A stretch of 64,000 bases of DNA from the NCBI GenBank assembly GCA_963920665.1, contig OY987270.1, positions 14,100,019 through 14,164,018 on the forward strand. Direction: 5' to 3'. The position numbers and the translations under genes were made by a program. Below, piece after piece: positions 1 through 12,990 of this stretch. The notes beneath the pieces were generated by a model, which saw nothing but the letters and a program-made list of their open reading frames with translations, was not told where the DNA came from and ran no database searches. Positions within the stretch are counted from its first letter, which is position 1; each line of letters starts with the position of its first letter. The DNA is from Straminergon stramineum. Taxonomy: Eukaryota > Streptophyta > Bryopsida > Hypnales > Calliergonaceae.

Positions 1-73
1 GCCTTCAAGGCTCTCACATCGCGGGAGGCCTTCGGGGGGAGGCCTCCCACTATACAATCTCCTGCTTCATGCA

Positions 74-154
74 TGACGTTGGGAGTCCAAACGCTGACGT
101 GATCACATGGAAAGAGCAGAGGAACTTGCATCAGCTTCTTCGGATCCTATAAAA
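74..154 (+). promoter_or_regulatory. putative promoter of the glutathione transferase gene
   Basis: A TATAAAA box lies at 148-154. Two TGACG motifs lie upstream, at 74-78 and 95-99. Known: TGACG is the core of as-1/ocs-type elements, which are bound by TGA-class bZIP factors and are typical of stress-induced plant glutathione transferase promoters. Inferred: this is the promoter of the gene starting at 1145, joined to it by a long 5' leader with an intron. The spacing of the two TGACG motifs (21 bp start to start) is wider than in classical as-1, so their pairing may be chance. Confidence 0.4.
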
Positions 155-232
155 TCATGGCGAGGATTGTGATGATTTCATCGAACTCCAGATTTTGTCG
201 CTGCAGACAGAGCATCTCTCAGCATCAGGTTG

Positions 233-1103
233 GTGAGCTTTGTCAACAATGACCCATCACTTGTCGTTGGATTGTGTTGATGCTTTCAATGGGTCTGTCC
301 ACGTTGCTTAATTGCACCACTATGATGTTGCTCCGGCATGCAGAAAAGTAGAATCGCTCTTATGCTCCATACCATAGTACTTGAAGCTCATCTCTCAAGT
401 GTTGTCTTTAGCCTAAACTCGATCCTACACATTCTCTGGTAGTCGTCTCGCTTTCTGATTTCGGTTGTCGTACTAGGATTGTGCCCAGTTGCGTTTTTCT
501 TAATTTCTTTTATGTTCGTGGTAGTGTAGGAATTTTGGTCATGGCTGCAGCTAGAGTGTGGGGATCTCATCAGTGCTTGGAGAGGATTGTGGTTAGTCAG
601 TCGGGCAGGAGCGGGTTAGATGGAGCGGGGTTTTGGGGGAAATTGCAGGCGAGAGGACGTCGGCAGCCTGTTCCTGGAGATTTCAAGGGTGGGGTTGCAA
701 TTTCTTTGAGAAGCGCCCCGATGTTGCGAATGCATGTTTATTCTTTCGTGTCAGGGATTTGCTGGATTGAATAGAAGTCGCGAATTTGCTTTGTTCTGAA
801 TGCTACTTTCTACAATTCTGGCGTTCACTTAGCAGGAACCCTTTGTGAAGCTAGCTCATAATTGAAGGCACGGCGACATGGCTGGCATCAATATGTCCGA
901 ATACGCGATTATTCGCACATTCTAGACTTTTCTTGCAATTGGCTTCGCTGTACTCGGTAATTAATTAACATAGGCTGTGGAATTTTCTCAGGTTTCCTTA
1001 GATGGTCTTCTTCAGAATAGCTGTAAGTGCACCGGATTGGATTTCGAAGAGCTTGAATACTGAGTGGAGTGTTTGCTTGTGCGGTTGTGTTCTCATTGTT
1101 CAG
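233..1103 (+). other. probable 5'-UTR intron of the glutathione transferase gene
   Basis: A good donor (TTG|GTGAGC) at 233 and a pyrimidine-rich acceptor (TTGTTCAG) ending at 1103 would remove about 870 bases between the TATA box and the start codon. An open frame at 481-774 inside it resembles nothing I know and lies where an intron is expected. Without the intron the leader would be nearly 1 kb with many upstream ATGs. No transcript evidence is available, so the borders are inferred. Confidence 0.35.
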
Positions 1104-1144
1104 GATATAAATTGTCAGGCCACTCAATCAGAAGCCAGGCAACT

Positions 1145-2249
1145 ATGGCGTCAAAGATTCAACTCTACAGCATGGCCACACCTAATGGCCAGAAGGTAAC
1201 ATTTGGCACCAATGACATTATTTCTAAATGCTTTCCTCCGTTTATTTCCTCTGTGTTAGTTAGTGAGACCTGAATTCTACGATGTTTGTCAATACCTTGA
1301 ATTCTGAATTAATTAACTGTCCCTGGGTTTGGGTTTCATTACCTCTTTCCGCAGATCGGAGTAGCCTTGGAAGAAATGGGTTTGCCTTACGAGCCACACA
1401 CGATCAATATCCTCAAGAACGAGACGTTCACTCCTGAGTTTATCGCCATCAACCCGAATTCCAAGATTCCTGCGATCGTTGATCCCGACGGTCCAGGTAA
1501 ACGGCATGCCCAATACAACATTTCCAATAAGAATTCTCTGCTTGGAGCTTAGTTAAGAAGGATGGCTTTCGTTTGCTAAGTTTCTCGTTTTCTAGCTGAG
1601 CGTCAATTGAACGTTCTTCCGATTTTTGTCAATGACACCTTAGAGGGCACAGCTCAAGAACACAGGATGTTGCAAAAGAATAGACAACAATGCGAGACTA
1701 AGTAGCAAAACACAGTCTATGAAACTCAAATCTGGAATACCCGACTGTTCGGAGCTCGAATGTGCTTACAGTGTGGAGGGGTTTGGCTTGACAGATGGCA
1801 AACCGATCACCATCTTCGAGAGCGGCGCCATTCTCCTCTACCTAGCTGAGAAATCTGGGAAGTTCCTGTCAACAAACCCTCGCCACCGCTGGGAGACGAT
1901 CCAGTGGCTCATGTTCCAGATGGCCGGCGTCGGCCCCATGTTCGGCCAGTTCGGCCACTTCTACCGCTTCGCCAAGGACAAGTGCGACCACCCGTACCCG
2001 CTCGAGCGCTATTCCAAGGAGGCGATGCGGTTGCTGGACGTGGTGGAGGAGCGCCTCAAAGGCCGCGACTTCATCATCGACGACGGCTACTCCATCGCCG
2101 ACATGGCGCTCTTCCCCTGGGTGAGGTCCATGAAAGCCGCCGCTGAGGAGAAGCTGGAGTTTCACCGCTTCCCGCTCGTAAATGCCTGGGTGGAACGGTG
2201 TTATGCGCGTCCGGCGTCTGCCAAGGGGACCACCGTGTGCACGCTGTAA
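1145..2249 (+). CDS. Ure2p/YfcG-type (nu-class-like) glutathione transferase
   Basis: Three exons (1145-1195, 1355-1496, 1795-2249) join in frame into 215 residues. The gene encodes a cytosolic thiol-transfer or peroxidase-type glutathione transferase. The N-terminal thioredoxin-fold domain has the TPNG motif at residues 12-15, typical of the bacterial YfcG and fungal Ure2p group, where this Thr/Asn region contacts glutathione. The glutathione-backbone loop NPNSKIP is at 50-56 and the gamma-Glu-binding FESG is at 72-75. The all-helical C-terminal domain starts near residue 90 and includes SIADMALFPW. The length matches YfcG-like enzymes. The start ATG was chosen because it places the LYS-x2-TPNG motif close to the N terminus, as in the family. 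No targeting peptide is seen. Known: Ure2p-class enzymes occur in bryophytes, bacteria and fungi. The last 23 codons are repeated downstream. Disulfide reductase activity is inferred from the family. Confidence 0.9.
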
Positions 2250-3200
2250 TTGAAGAGCGAGCCTTCTGTGCTTGTGTTGACTTTAGGTCGCCACATTTTG
2301 GGAGTTGCGCACATGCCATCGCGGTTCTTACAAGAGAACTGAGTGCAAGAGTTACTTATAGTTACTGTAAATGCGGTACTTTCAGATGTTTTGGGTACTG
2401 AGTGTGCACCTGCTCACCAATGTCTGGGTGGAACGGTGTTATGCGCGCCCGCGTCCGCCAAGGGGAAGACTGTGTGCAAGCTGTGAATCAAACCTTGGCC
2501 TTCTGTGCATTTGGTGAAGCAGCTTGCGGAGTTGTGCACATGGCATCGCAGTTCTTACAAGGGAATTGGGTGCAAAAGTTTGTAGTAGTTGCTGTAAATG
2601 CGGTACTTGAGGATGTTTTCGGTACGGAATGTGCCTTTTGTGATTATGCAATAAAATTGTTTTCAGAGATTGTTGCAGACACTTGCAATGAATCTCCATA
2701 TTTCAAATTATTTTCAGGTGTGCCTTCTCTTGTTGTGAGACTATGTGCTGAAATTCTCCAGATGGACTCCGTAGAAAGCTGGAAAATTGACTTGTTGCTA
2801 AGAGAAACTCTATGAATTGCGAATTAGGCAATGCAGACAAGGGGACCTCCGTGTGCAAGCTGTGAATCAAGACTTGACCTTCTGTGCATTTGGTGAATTA
2901 GGACGCCTTGTCTTGGGAGTTGCGGACATGCCATCGTGATTCTTACAAGTGAATTGAGTGCAAAAGTTTGTAATAGGTGCTGTGAAAGCGGAAAATTCAG
3001 TTGTTTATGGTTACGCAATAAAATCGTTTTCCAAGATTTTGCAGACAGCTGCAATGAATTTCCATGTTTCAAAGGTTTTGGTCTGGTTTCTCCTCTTGTG
3101 AGAGTGCTGAAATACTGTAGATGGACTCGGTAGAGAGATGGGAAACTGGCTTCTTGCTAAGGAAAATACTATGAACAGAGAAATATAGACAATGCTGAGC
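2181..3200 (+). repeat. tandem triplication of the GST gene 3' end
   Basis: The end of the last GST exon plus its 3' UTR is present three times in direct orientation. Copy 1 (2181 to about 2418) holds the real C-terminal codons and the stop. Copy 2 (2419 to about 2830) starts with nearly the same bases (AATGTCTGGGTGGAACGG) and carries frameshifting changes. Copy 3 (about 2836-3195) begins within the unit. Copies 2 and 3 each carry AATAAA (2650-2655 and 3017-3022). Copy 1 breaks off before that point, so the gene's poly(A) signal is probably supplied by copy 2. The copies differ at many sites, so the duplication is not recent. Confidence 0.8.
2650..2655 (+). terminator. candidate poly(A) signal for the GST gene
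   Basis: AATAAA lies 400 bases after the GST stop, in the second copy of the duplicated 3' end. A second one is in copy 3 at 3017-3022. No AATAAA is visible in the shortened first copy. Use of either signal is inferred. Confidence 0.4.
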
Positions 3201-6200
3201 TAACACGGTTAAATGTGTGGCTTCTGTGAAGTCTAATTATTAATTGAACAAACTTCATGCATTTGCATATCTACACCCTAAACCGCACTTCAAAAAAATG
3301 GACCAGCGGAATGTGAAAGCAGAGCTTCATTATGAGAATTGACGTGCCAAGCCTTGGGAATGAAGAGGGATGTTATTTAGACTCGTATTGAGCCTCTGCT
3401 TTCACATTATCAAATATAATCTCAATGTTGAATGGTTGGACCTTGGCCAACTGAGCTCAATCAAGAGTAGAGGAAGGTCATCATAATGCTAAAGCAACCC
3501 ACATTATGGAAAGGAACATGTCTCTCCTCATGTAATGAGAGACTTCCATCTCTGCTGAAATGGCCTCTATTGAGGTTATGGACTAAATAATTGTACTTCC
3601 GAAATTGTACTTATGCAAATGTAAGGATGTAAAAAGAGGGAAGTCATTATATTAAGTTATATCACTTTTATGACTCCCCTATGAAAACTAGACTTGGCAT
3701 TATGTATTTGTGAAAGCCAAAGAGACATAACACAATTGCACAACATGATTCTCCAACTTTAATTTGAGTTTATAATTTTGTAAAAGAAAATGATGCCTAG
3801 GTGAGTACCCCACTCACATGGCAAATTGCAGATGTTCAAAAGATAAGATATCTTCTGTATGAGCACCAAAAGAGATATATTACACAATATCTGAGGCAGC
3901 AGCACCCAAAAGAGATAGAATCCAATATTAAATGGACATCCAGGTTTGTATTGAAAGTGAAACTGCAAGTGTTCCAAAACTGTCACAACGTTCGAGGAAG
4001 AACTGAGAGTTGCTTTGAGAATTGAAGGCCGGAGCCTCAATTGGCGTGAAGATCGCACCGCCCACCTAGGCATGGAGAGATGAGAAAGCACGCAACCTTC
4101 GTTTCATTTGAGTCCCTCTCCACTCCTCCCCCCAAAAGAAATTAAAAAGTCTGCCACTTAGCCTCGGCACGGAACTCTCTGTAGCCTGTGCAAAACATAC
4201 AATCATCACAACCAGAGGAACTCGATCAATCGAGAAATGCTCATCGATCTTCATAAATTCATTTGACGGAGTAGCGGCGATGAACGATTTTGCTGAGGTG
4301 CGCGCTCCTGGGAGATGAAAGAGCGCCATTACAAAATTAATCCCACCACGAAAGTCGAATCAAGAGCAGACCGGGATTGGGATTTTGGAACGGGATTCAT
4401 TTGGATGAATGCGTTGGTGACGTTAAGACGCATAATCGGATCGATGTATAAGCCAGCTGGTTTGAGGATTGGGGATTGGTGGAGGTAAAAACTTCATAAT
4501 GAAAATGGGTTTCCTATATTAAAGCGGAAAGACTCATTTTCTGAAGGTGCTTGCAATGTTAGCAAATGAAAGAAAAAGTGAATGCAATTCGTTTGAGAAT
4601 ACATAGTGTGTATGAATATATCATGAATTTTTGAAGTTGAAGTCATAGGAATACTTATTATTGACACTAAACTACCCTTCATCAACATCTTTCACATACA
4701 AAATGCTTTACCTCTTATTGGTTAATTGATTCAAATAACTCTTTAGCTAATCAACTTCCACTGGTTCCTTTTGAAAACCAATGTTGCAAGAGCTTAGTCA
4801 TATTTAGGTCATTGTGCAACTACGAAGAATACTGTAATTCTAGCTAATAGTAAATGGTTGGTGTTGCAAAAAAGTAAGGATACCTTGCCCCCACTAAGTT
4901 TGAATAGCTACCTTACTTGAAAAGTGAACCGATGCTTTAAGGGTAGAAGTTCTTATAGTGTAAATGTTTGTTTCTTTAGGTTTCTAAAGTTTGGGCCACA
5001 TTAGCTATTAAGCTCAACTACTCAACTAGCAATCAAAGAACTACAAATAAATGTATTTTTGTAAATTTGAGAGAGATGGCACTACTGTAATATTGTTATC
5101 AAGGTTTTTGTATATCTTTTGAGTCACTCTCTAGTTTTTACATCAAGGTCTTGCTAGCGTTTTCATGAGGATGGAGACAAAAACAAGTTTAAGAAATTGA
5201 CTACCATGTATATTAAAGAAGATAAAATAACTGGAATGATCTACCTACTCTAGGAAATTCATTTACCTAAATAATTGGTCTACCAAATTTGAATTACACC
5301 CAATGTCACTGAATCTTTATAGGTTTAGTGTAGAGAAAAAAAGTAGGTAGTTTCACAATTATGTAAGGCTCTATCTTTATTGCACATTGTAGTGTTAGAG
5401 ATTGTTCATGTTTTAGGAGCTGATGTTTAGGCATGATTGATAATGGGTGTTCATACCTAAAGGCCTATTGTAATCAAAGTGCTTACTTTCATTTAATATA
5501 AATTAGTTTTTATTGATGCAAAGTTTTGTCTTCTTTAGTCTAGAGTCAATAAATGTAATATTTTTTTTCTTATTTTCTTTAATGGAGGGTGCATCACCAT
5601 CATTTGAATTCTTCACTTTGCCTTTTTATTACATTGAAACAACTCATTTAATATATAGATCTATGCTAAAATTAGGGCATGAAACATAAAGATCTCTTTA
5701 AAATCATAGGGCTTAAAACATTTTCAAATTACTTTTTTGTCTAATCATTTGGAGACAAAGTTCAAGAAAATAATGATAACAAAATTCTAGAATAACTTAT
5801 TTACAAGTTTTTCATACTCTATCTTAATAACTACTACAATTCTAATCATATATTCTACAAATTTGTTAAATACCATTTGTAAAGACTTCCTTTATAATTC
5901 TTAAATTCTTATAAGTTGACCCTCAGAGATCTTAAATATACAAAAAGTAACATTATTTACTATGATTCCACATTTTCATTGCTAATTATAACCCTAGTCT
6001 ACATAGTTGCCTTCAATAAGAACCATTATTATTTTTAACATTTTTAAACTTGACCACTAGCCAACTTGACCACTAGCCAGCTTGACCACAAGCACCAAGA
6101 TTTGTGGTAGGTGTTTTTGAAGAAAAGATAGAATCTCCAATTTCATAGATTTCAAATTTGAACTATCACTTTTTCTTAATGGAGGGCATTCAAAACTAAT

Positions 6201-7042
6201 GCATAACAATGACATCAGCTTAGAAGCTCAAAAGTTTGTGGCAATAACACATGTGTTTCACTTTGATTGAGCTCTATGCTATGATTAACTTTGATTATAG
6301 ATGCAATTGTGATCACGGAACATTATATAAATAAGAATGGTCATGCACACAAGAAACACAAAATTTGTAAAGCATTTCTCAATAATCCTTGGCAAATTGT
6401 CTCACAATAGGGAATATGTTTCTTCCATATACTTGCAAACTGTTTTGAAAACTACTTGAATTCAAAATTTAGCAATGAACTTCGTGATTCCCCCATTTCA
6501 AGAAATATAGGAATGGTCTTCCCTGAGTATGTCGGAATCATCATATATAAGGCTTCTTTTATTCCAATCAACTGTGACCGTGTAATTCTCAATCCTCATA
6601 AAACTTTCCCGAACCTGGATTGAGTCTGACAGAGGACACAAAATTAGTGAAGCAGATTCGGCACTTCTGCGTGTTATAAGGGAGTATTTACATCATCGTT
6701 TCATGGGTGCTGGACAATCAGGAGATGCCACGAAACACATTTTGGGAAAAGATATATGCTTGTGTCGAATCTACGGTATCCAAAATGGTTAGCGTAATTT
6801 TGCAAACTACAGTAATCATTTACTGCGATACAAACCTTAAAAAAAGTCCTACGCTTGCTGAGAAACAGCAACCTCACAACCAGTCATCATACAGATATTT
6901 GGCAACAAGTGGTTCCAGGAAACCTTCATATTGTCTCCCGGAGAAAAGCGCTAAACTTGAGGGCCACTTCTCATCAGTGCATCCCACTTTAGTATTTGCA
7001 AGATCTGCATTCGTGTACAAATGCCACTTCGCAAAATTCATT
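3201..7042. other. convergent intergenic region, no gene recognised
   Basis: This separates the GST gene (+) from the pseudokinase gene (-); their 3' ends face each other. Most of it is AT-rich and without long open frames. A patch at about 4030-4480 is richer in GC and unlike its surroundings. It holds short open frames on both strands (for example 4066-4329, minus), none of which I recognise. A tandem of about 19 bases (CTTGACCACTAGCCA type) occurs at 6050-6090. I see no RNA gene. Confidence 0.5.
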
Positions 7043-10000
7043 CTAAAAGCTCAACACAGCTCCAGTCATAAAGCGGTGTGACAAAATGGCATCTACAGTG
7101 GGCCTTGATCTGTAGTCAGGATTGAGCATGGCCTGCATCACCAAGAAGAAAATTATGTCAACTCCCTGAAGAGTGTTACTAAATCATGCTTGAAACTTTA
7201 AGAAAAAGGAATTCCAGAGTAGCCTTTCTTTAGACAAGAAAACTTTGGGGTAACATTCACAGAATGCCCATGAAGCCAAACACACCTCAAGTAACTGCCA
7301 TCCTGCACCGTCATCAAGATCCATAAATTGCACAGCTTCGTTCCAACGGTCATCAGCTGCACAGTACCTGCACTTTCAGCAGTAAAGACAACAGTAAATT
7401 CCTGGCGATTCCAGACTCCCATTACTAAACAGTTAGTTCAAAATGTTGCAGAATGCATGATGAGCGTCTGAAACTGGAACCGGGCGAATTTATAATTTTG
7501 GCACAAACTACACCATTTCTTCAATTTTGTGTCATCCTTGGAGGTAATATAACACCATCAATTGATTAAATGAGTTCTCTTTGTTTGATCTAGACTACTA
7601 TCAAGAATCTAAGTGAACAGACGAACAGTTACTCAAGTCTCAAGTGGCCAACACAAGATCTAAAACTCAATGAATGGTGTTCATCAATAGGCTCACTAAA
7701 ATATGGTGTTTGAATTAGCATTAAACTTACAAAAAATTGTCCCAGAAACAAAAGACTGAACGGAGTAAACAGGAGATTGCTCTCCATGATATCTCTGATC
7801 TAGATTACAGTAAAGTGTAATACTGGGTGCTCTGATCACACCATCGCAATATTTCTTGAAAAAATTACATAAATTCCAATAGGGTAATAACACATACTCG
7901 CGAACAGCTGGAATGTCGAGTCGAAATGTAGTCTCCAATAACCTCTGATAGTAGCAAAGAACAGAGAATAAGTACAGAAACAAAGCAAAATTATTTGAAC
8001 ACCAAATCCACGTTTCAAACCACTGACAAAGAACACCATAAAAATGACTGCCACCTCAGAATTGAACTCTATGGTAGAGAATTACTCTGCAACTAGAAAA
8101 CTCTGAAACTGCAATGACGATAACCCTTGAACTAGGTGCTCGCTTACTTACTTGTAATGAAGGACCATCAATGCTGCCAGTCTCACAAAGTGGAATAAAG
8201 ACCATATATGCTAATAACAAGCCTCCAGCATATCTGCAAATACCAACAATCGCTATGTTATAGCGTTCATGGTAAGTCCTACTCGTCTTAAAAGTTCCCC
8301 ATTAGATCAACAATAACTTCATCTATATCTGATAAGGCAATTACGTCGATATGACGATAATGTCAAATAATTTAGTGTCTTAACTATTAATGTAATATTG
8401 AATCAAACTCCAATGATGTGATGTGATGCTACTTCAATGTTGGTTTTCTAGAGTTGAATGAACAAGCGATGAGATTAACATTTATGTAACATTGACTTAA
8501 GGTTGTTTGCTTTGTCAAACAAATAGGCATTAGATTAGCGGAGAATAACTTTATTTAATCTAACTCCTTAAAATATTTGAGATGCGACAGGTAACCAACA
8601 GATCAGTCACAGTGAGATTGCCTACATGTCATCTGCGATGCCAAAGGCTCTTCTGGACAAAGAGTCCCGAGCTCCCGCAATAGCCGCTCTGCGCCACAGC
8701 CCTTCCGACAGCTTTGCTACTGCTGGATCGATAGCAGAATCTCGAGTTCCGGAACCCGCGTTGCTCCCCCGTCTCTCCCAAAGCTCTTCCAATGTGGGCC
8801 CTCCCAGTTCAGGCTGTCCACTGCCAGCACAAATTCATTGTCAATTGTATCATATTTTGAGATCAAAGGCATCGACTAAGGAACAACACACTCCAGCCCA
8901 CAAAATACTGGTTTTGCGACACAATTCGGTGGATATAAAGTTGGCAACTGTGTTGTAAAACTTCGATAGTTCACCTCTATCTATATAGAAAGTCTACTTC
9001 GTTAAAATTGGAAGTCCAATGGTACCTTTCAAACCATAATTCTATTACTCATAAATGTTCAAAGATGTATGGTATGATTTCTTCTTTCTAATTATATATT
9101 TTGTTGCTTTCCTTGAAGCCTCCAAAAGACTTACTTTAGCTCCAACAAATACGAAAGCAGCTACGGTTGGACATCTGGGCATTTGTCACTTAAAGTTTCA
9201 TATTTCTTCGAGAGCTGACTCTGACCCCCACATTGTGCTTTAAGACTTGGAAACAAGAAGGTCTTAATAAATGCGTCTGATAAATTGCTGCCTGATGATA
9301 ACGTAAGAATAAGAAAATAGGTCGGAACTTACACGTTACCTCACATCAGTGGAGAAGGCAAGATCACGCAAGCGTGGGTTGAGGTACATGGCATCCCGCT
9401 CAGATGTTGTGCTGCCCAATCACAAATTTCGGTTTCTCAAAAGTCAGGCCTAATAGTAGATTCAAGCATCGACAAGAGTTACATTTCCAATGTAGGAAAA
9501 TCAGAGTAACAATAAACTAGAGCGAACATGAAAAGCCTCTTCTCCCTCACAACAATTCCATTCGCAAAATCTTAACTGGCAGATGTCCATAAACCAACCG
9601 AAAAAAAATACAGAACTCCAATTCCCTAGCTATGCATTACAAGGTGCCACAATCTCGCTAATATAAACACAGAGAAGGAATTGCAACTCACTTGATAACA
9701 ATGGAGGCAGGGCCAAGGCTCTGGTGGAGACGACCGCGAGAGTGCATGAAAGCCAAGCCTTCAAAAGCACCGCGTAAGAGCTTTGTGATGAATACGAGAC
9801 GCCTCTGGATGGGCCTGCTCTTGTCAAAACGGTCCCAGAAGTCCCATTCCCCAACTGCCCGGCCCTCTGTGGTCGCATCAGCAGCCATTTTCGCATAATC
9901 TGCTGCTGTCACTTTTCCATCGTCTCGAAATACCAGCCACTGCCTTAAGACAACCCACAATCCGTCATTAAAAGCATGTCCACATTCAGACCTTGGTCAA

Positions 10001-12990
10001 CTTTCCTAGTGCCTTCACAAACGCAAGTTTTCTTATATCTCAGATGGGAAGAACCTTGTTTGTTAGGACTGGGCAAAACAAAAAACCTGGTTTTCCAAAA
10101 CACTGACTACAGAGCATGCCACAACACCAAAATCTAGGGACTCTCAATAACCTGCAAAGGAAGTAGATTCGAGGATAACCTAAAGCCTTTTACGATCTTC
10201 ATTTCCATGGAGCTAATGTCAAAGGTTCAAAGGTTCTTCTAACGCATTTCTTCTCCTTGCACAATGTGCACTCACTAAGTATTTGTTCAGCTCCACAATC
10301 AAATCCTGAACGTAAAAATAAAACGAGGAGCCACTGCGGTGTCCAGAGAGGACTAGAGTATAATTATTTTAGCATGTTTAGAGAGGTGTTCTCGAGATCA
10401 ATTCTTCCGGAGGAGTTTACTGTGAAGCCAGGGTAGACTGGCAATGGGACTTTAGGAGACACTTCAGTTAGAATTCTTCGTTTAATTCAGTCACAAATCA
10501 ACGCTGCACTACCAGGACACTGTATTCTTGGCTCTATGGAAACTAATCAGAAGTGCATTTCAGAGAGGGCTATCCTCAAGGGCTGTAAATTGATCTGAAG
10601 TTTTTCTGACGCACCTGCTCCCCTGTCCTTGTTTCAAAACCACCATACAAAAAGGAGATGTTTCCTGAGATATCTCCTAACTCGGTATCCTGCAAGAAAA
10701 ATACCTCAAGTCATCATCCCTCTGACATAAAGACCACATGTAGACGAAATAACTCACTCTAGGAACTCGAATTTGCTAAAGGATTTTTAAACTTAGGAAA
10801 TTCCCAACTTGTAGAAGGGAAAAAAGTTGAACCGTTCTATAGAACAATGCTGATAAACTGGATTTATACCCCCGATGTGCTGGTTTGTCACAGCGGCGCG
10901 ATTATGTAAGCAAAGCTTGCATACCTGAAGTATGACATGAGTGGCAAGCTCATTAGCAGCCATTACATCTGCATCACTGCCTGAGGATACCATTGCAGGA
11001 TAAGCCTGGTTAGCCCACACAGTTGTGTTAGTTAGGTCTCTTTGAAGCTCGTCGTTGTATCAGGAAGCTAAAACAGTCAGTAACTCAAACAATTACCACA
11101 AATCCCTGGGCACTTGAACAAGGTAGATCTCAGTCAGTCATGCATCACCATGCTCCAGTACTTTTCTCTAAACACAACGTTTCCATGCTAAGTTAACCTT
11201 ACACTCTGATTATCATAGGAAAAGAAAGAAAGAAGCAAAGTCAATGAAAGTAGCAGAGAAATTCATGCTTAGGGTTTGCAAATATTAAGGTCGAACCTTA
11301 AACTTCTACGATTATAACTCAAGGGAAATACCAGGATCTGTACTATCTTGCTAGAGATGAAAATTCAGAATCATGTATATCTTCAATAAATCAAACAGAT
11401 GTATAAATTCAACTTAGAAACAGAAGGAAGTAGACCTTTAGAATTACACGAGTCCCCATTCGTTCACCCCTTCCTATACGCCCTGCATACAACCTGCATG
11501 CAAACTGGCATGTTTCTCCGTTAGCACAAGACCTTTCTGCGTAACACGAACTTCCCAAGAAAACAATTATAATATAAGACCTTCAACCTCGTGAAGATAG
11601 ATGCAACAGTAGAACTTAATCTCTTAGAGCTTTCACAAGGTGTATGATATCTATTGCCCATTGCCCTCGAGCCGCTATATAAACAATGAAATTCTCTATC
11701 ATACGACTCTGTATCCCTCCCAAATCATGATGTTTACAAATTGAAATTTACACATACAACATAAATATGTGAGCTCAACTGTTGGTCAATAATCCAAGGG
11801 CTGTTCATCACCTTGTCTGCACGCTTCCTTCCCCCATCTCCTGCCCTCCTATTCGCGAAATGTCACGTTGGTCCATACCCAAGGGTGCATTCTCGCCTAA
11901 GGAGGCTCCAAACATTCCTCCTGCTGGTGGGGGTGGAGTATAGCTGCAAAAATCAGTGAAATTTTTAGGGTTTAGTCTGCATAATCCCTAAAAGTGGACT
12001 AAAACCTGACTCAAAACCTGTATCATAAGTCTATTTCATAGGAAGACTACTTCAAACCTCTGATTTCACACGTTGCGGTTATTTTTTATCACCAATTTCT
12101 TAAATGCGGAGTATTGACACTTGAAGCCTCAATCTTGAACCTAAAGTAACAAGGATTCATGGTTCTAAAACCACCGACTCGATCAATATATTTCAGATGC
12201 GGCCAAATTCTATATCCCCGGCAGCAGTGAAGAACAATACACATATTGGTTCAAAAATAAACTAAATCACATCATTTCTATTGATCATAATTCAGATGGG
12301 GATAAAATTTCAATCTGCAGAATCCATGAAGCACGTTGCATGCATAGGTTTCAAAATAAAATAAAAATGAACAGAAAAAATTCCTCATATGACCACCTTA
12401 AAACTGCTTCAAGAAAAAAACCTCGATATTCATGAGCTCGATATCTAAAGACCAGTTGACATAACTCTGGAACCCCCCAAATAAGGATTCATGATTTTTA
12501 GGTGAACACTTTGCTTGATCATAGAGCGCAAAATACACGCCAAATGAAGCCATACTCACATCCCCCAAATCAATGAAGAACATCGCATAGGTTGCTCAAA
12601 AACTAAACCTAAGCTGATCAAAAGAATATCCTAATATAATCTATTCAAAACCTGCTTTAAGTAATAATAAACATGATCTCAATACCTGGAGACATTGATG
12701 TACCCCTGCGACCCCAAGAACCGCTCCACATCAAAATCCTCCGAGGAAAACATCTCAATCTGTGCTTCCACTCCCATCATCTTCCGCCTCCTCAGAACTC
12801 GGTTCCTGGGATGCGAAGCGCCCTGCTGCTTACCCCAATTGGCCCCAAATGCAGCTCCAAATGAAAACGGAACAGGCAGAGCGGCTGCTACTCCTTGCCC
12901 CGACAGACAACATGTTGCAGAGCTCACAAATCCGTGTGCGCAAGCAACGTCTTTTAGGGTACTGGAAAGAGAAGCAGCTGTGGGTAACAT
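7043..12990 (-). CDS. plastid-targeted-type pseudokinase, conserved plant protein
   Basis: Twelve exons join in frame into 488 residues: 12686-12990, 11812-11943, 11436-11493, 10925-11005, 10615-10689, 9692-9939, 9340-9411, 8626-8820, 8152-8233, 7898-7944, 7286-7367 and 7043-7132. The first roughly 60 residues are rich in Ser, Ala and Leu and poor in acids, as in chloroplast transit peptides. A kinase-like fold follows: a Gly-rich loop (GRIGRGE, near 150-156), a beta-3 lysine in VILK (K165), then LHQSLGP (288-294) where an active kinase has HRDLKP, and RDLAF (315-319) where DFG is expected. Both catalytic aspartates are therefore missing or displaced, so catalysis is unlikely. The C-terminal lobe has AFGIADDIYAGGLLLAY and ends near residue 480 with the conserved NPDYRSRPT segment. 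I recognise it as a single-copy-type conserved plant protein but cannot give it a symbol. A structural or regulatory role in the plastid is inferred only. All splice sites are GT-AG. Confidence 0.85.

Noticed and set aside
481..774. 97-codon open frame before the GST gene
   Set aside because: It lies inside the likely 5'-UTR intron, has no family resemblance, and is not supported by splice sites of its own.
2402..2815. 137-codon open frame after the GST gene
   Set aside because: It is a by-product of the second tandem copy of the GST 3' end, and its frame is not that of the enzyme.
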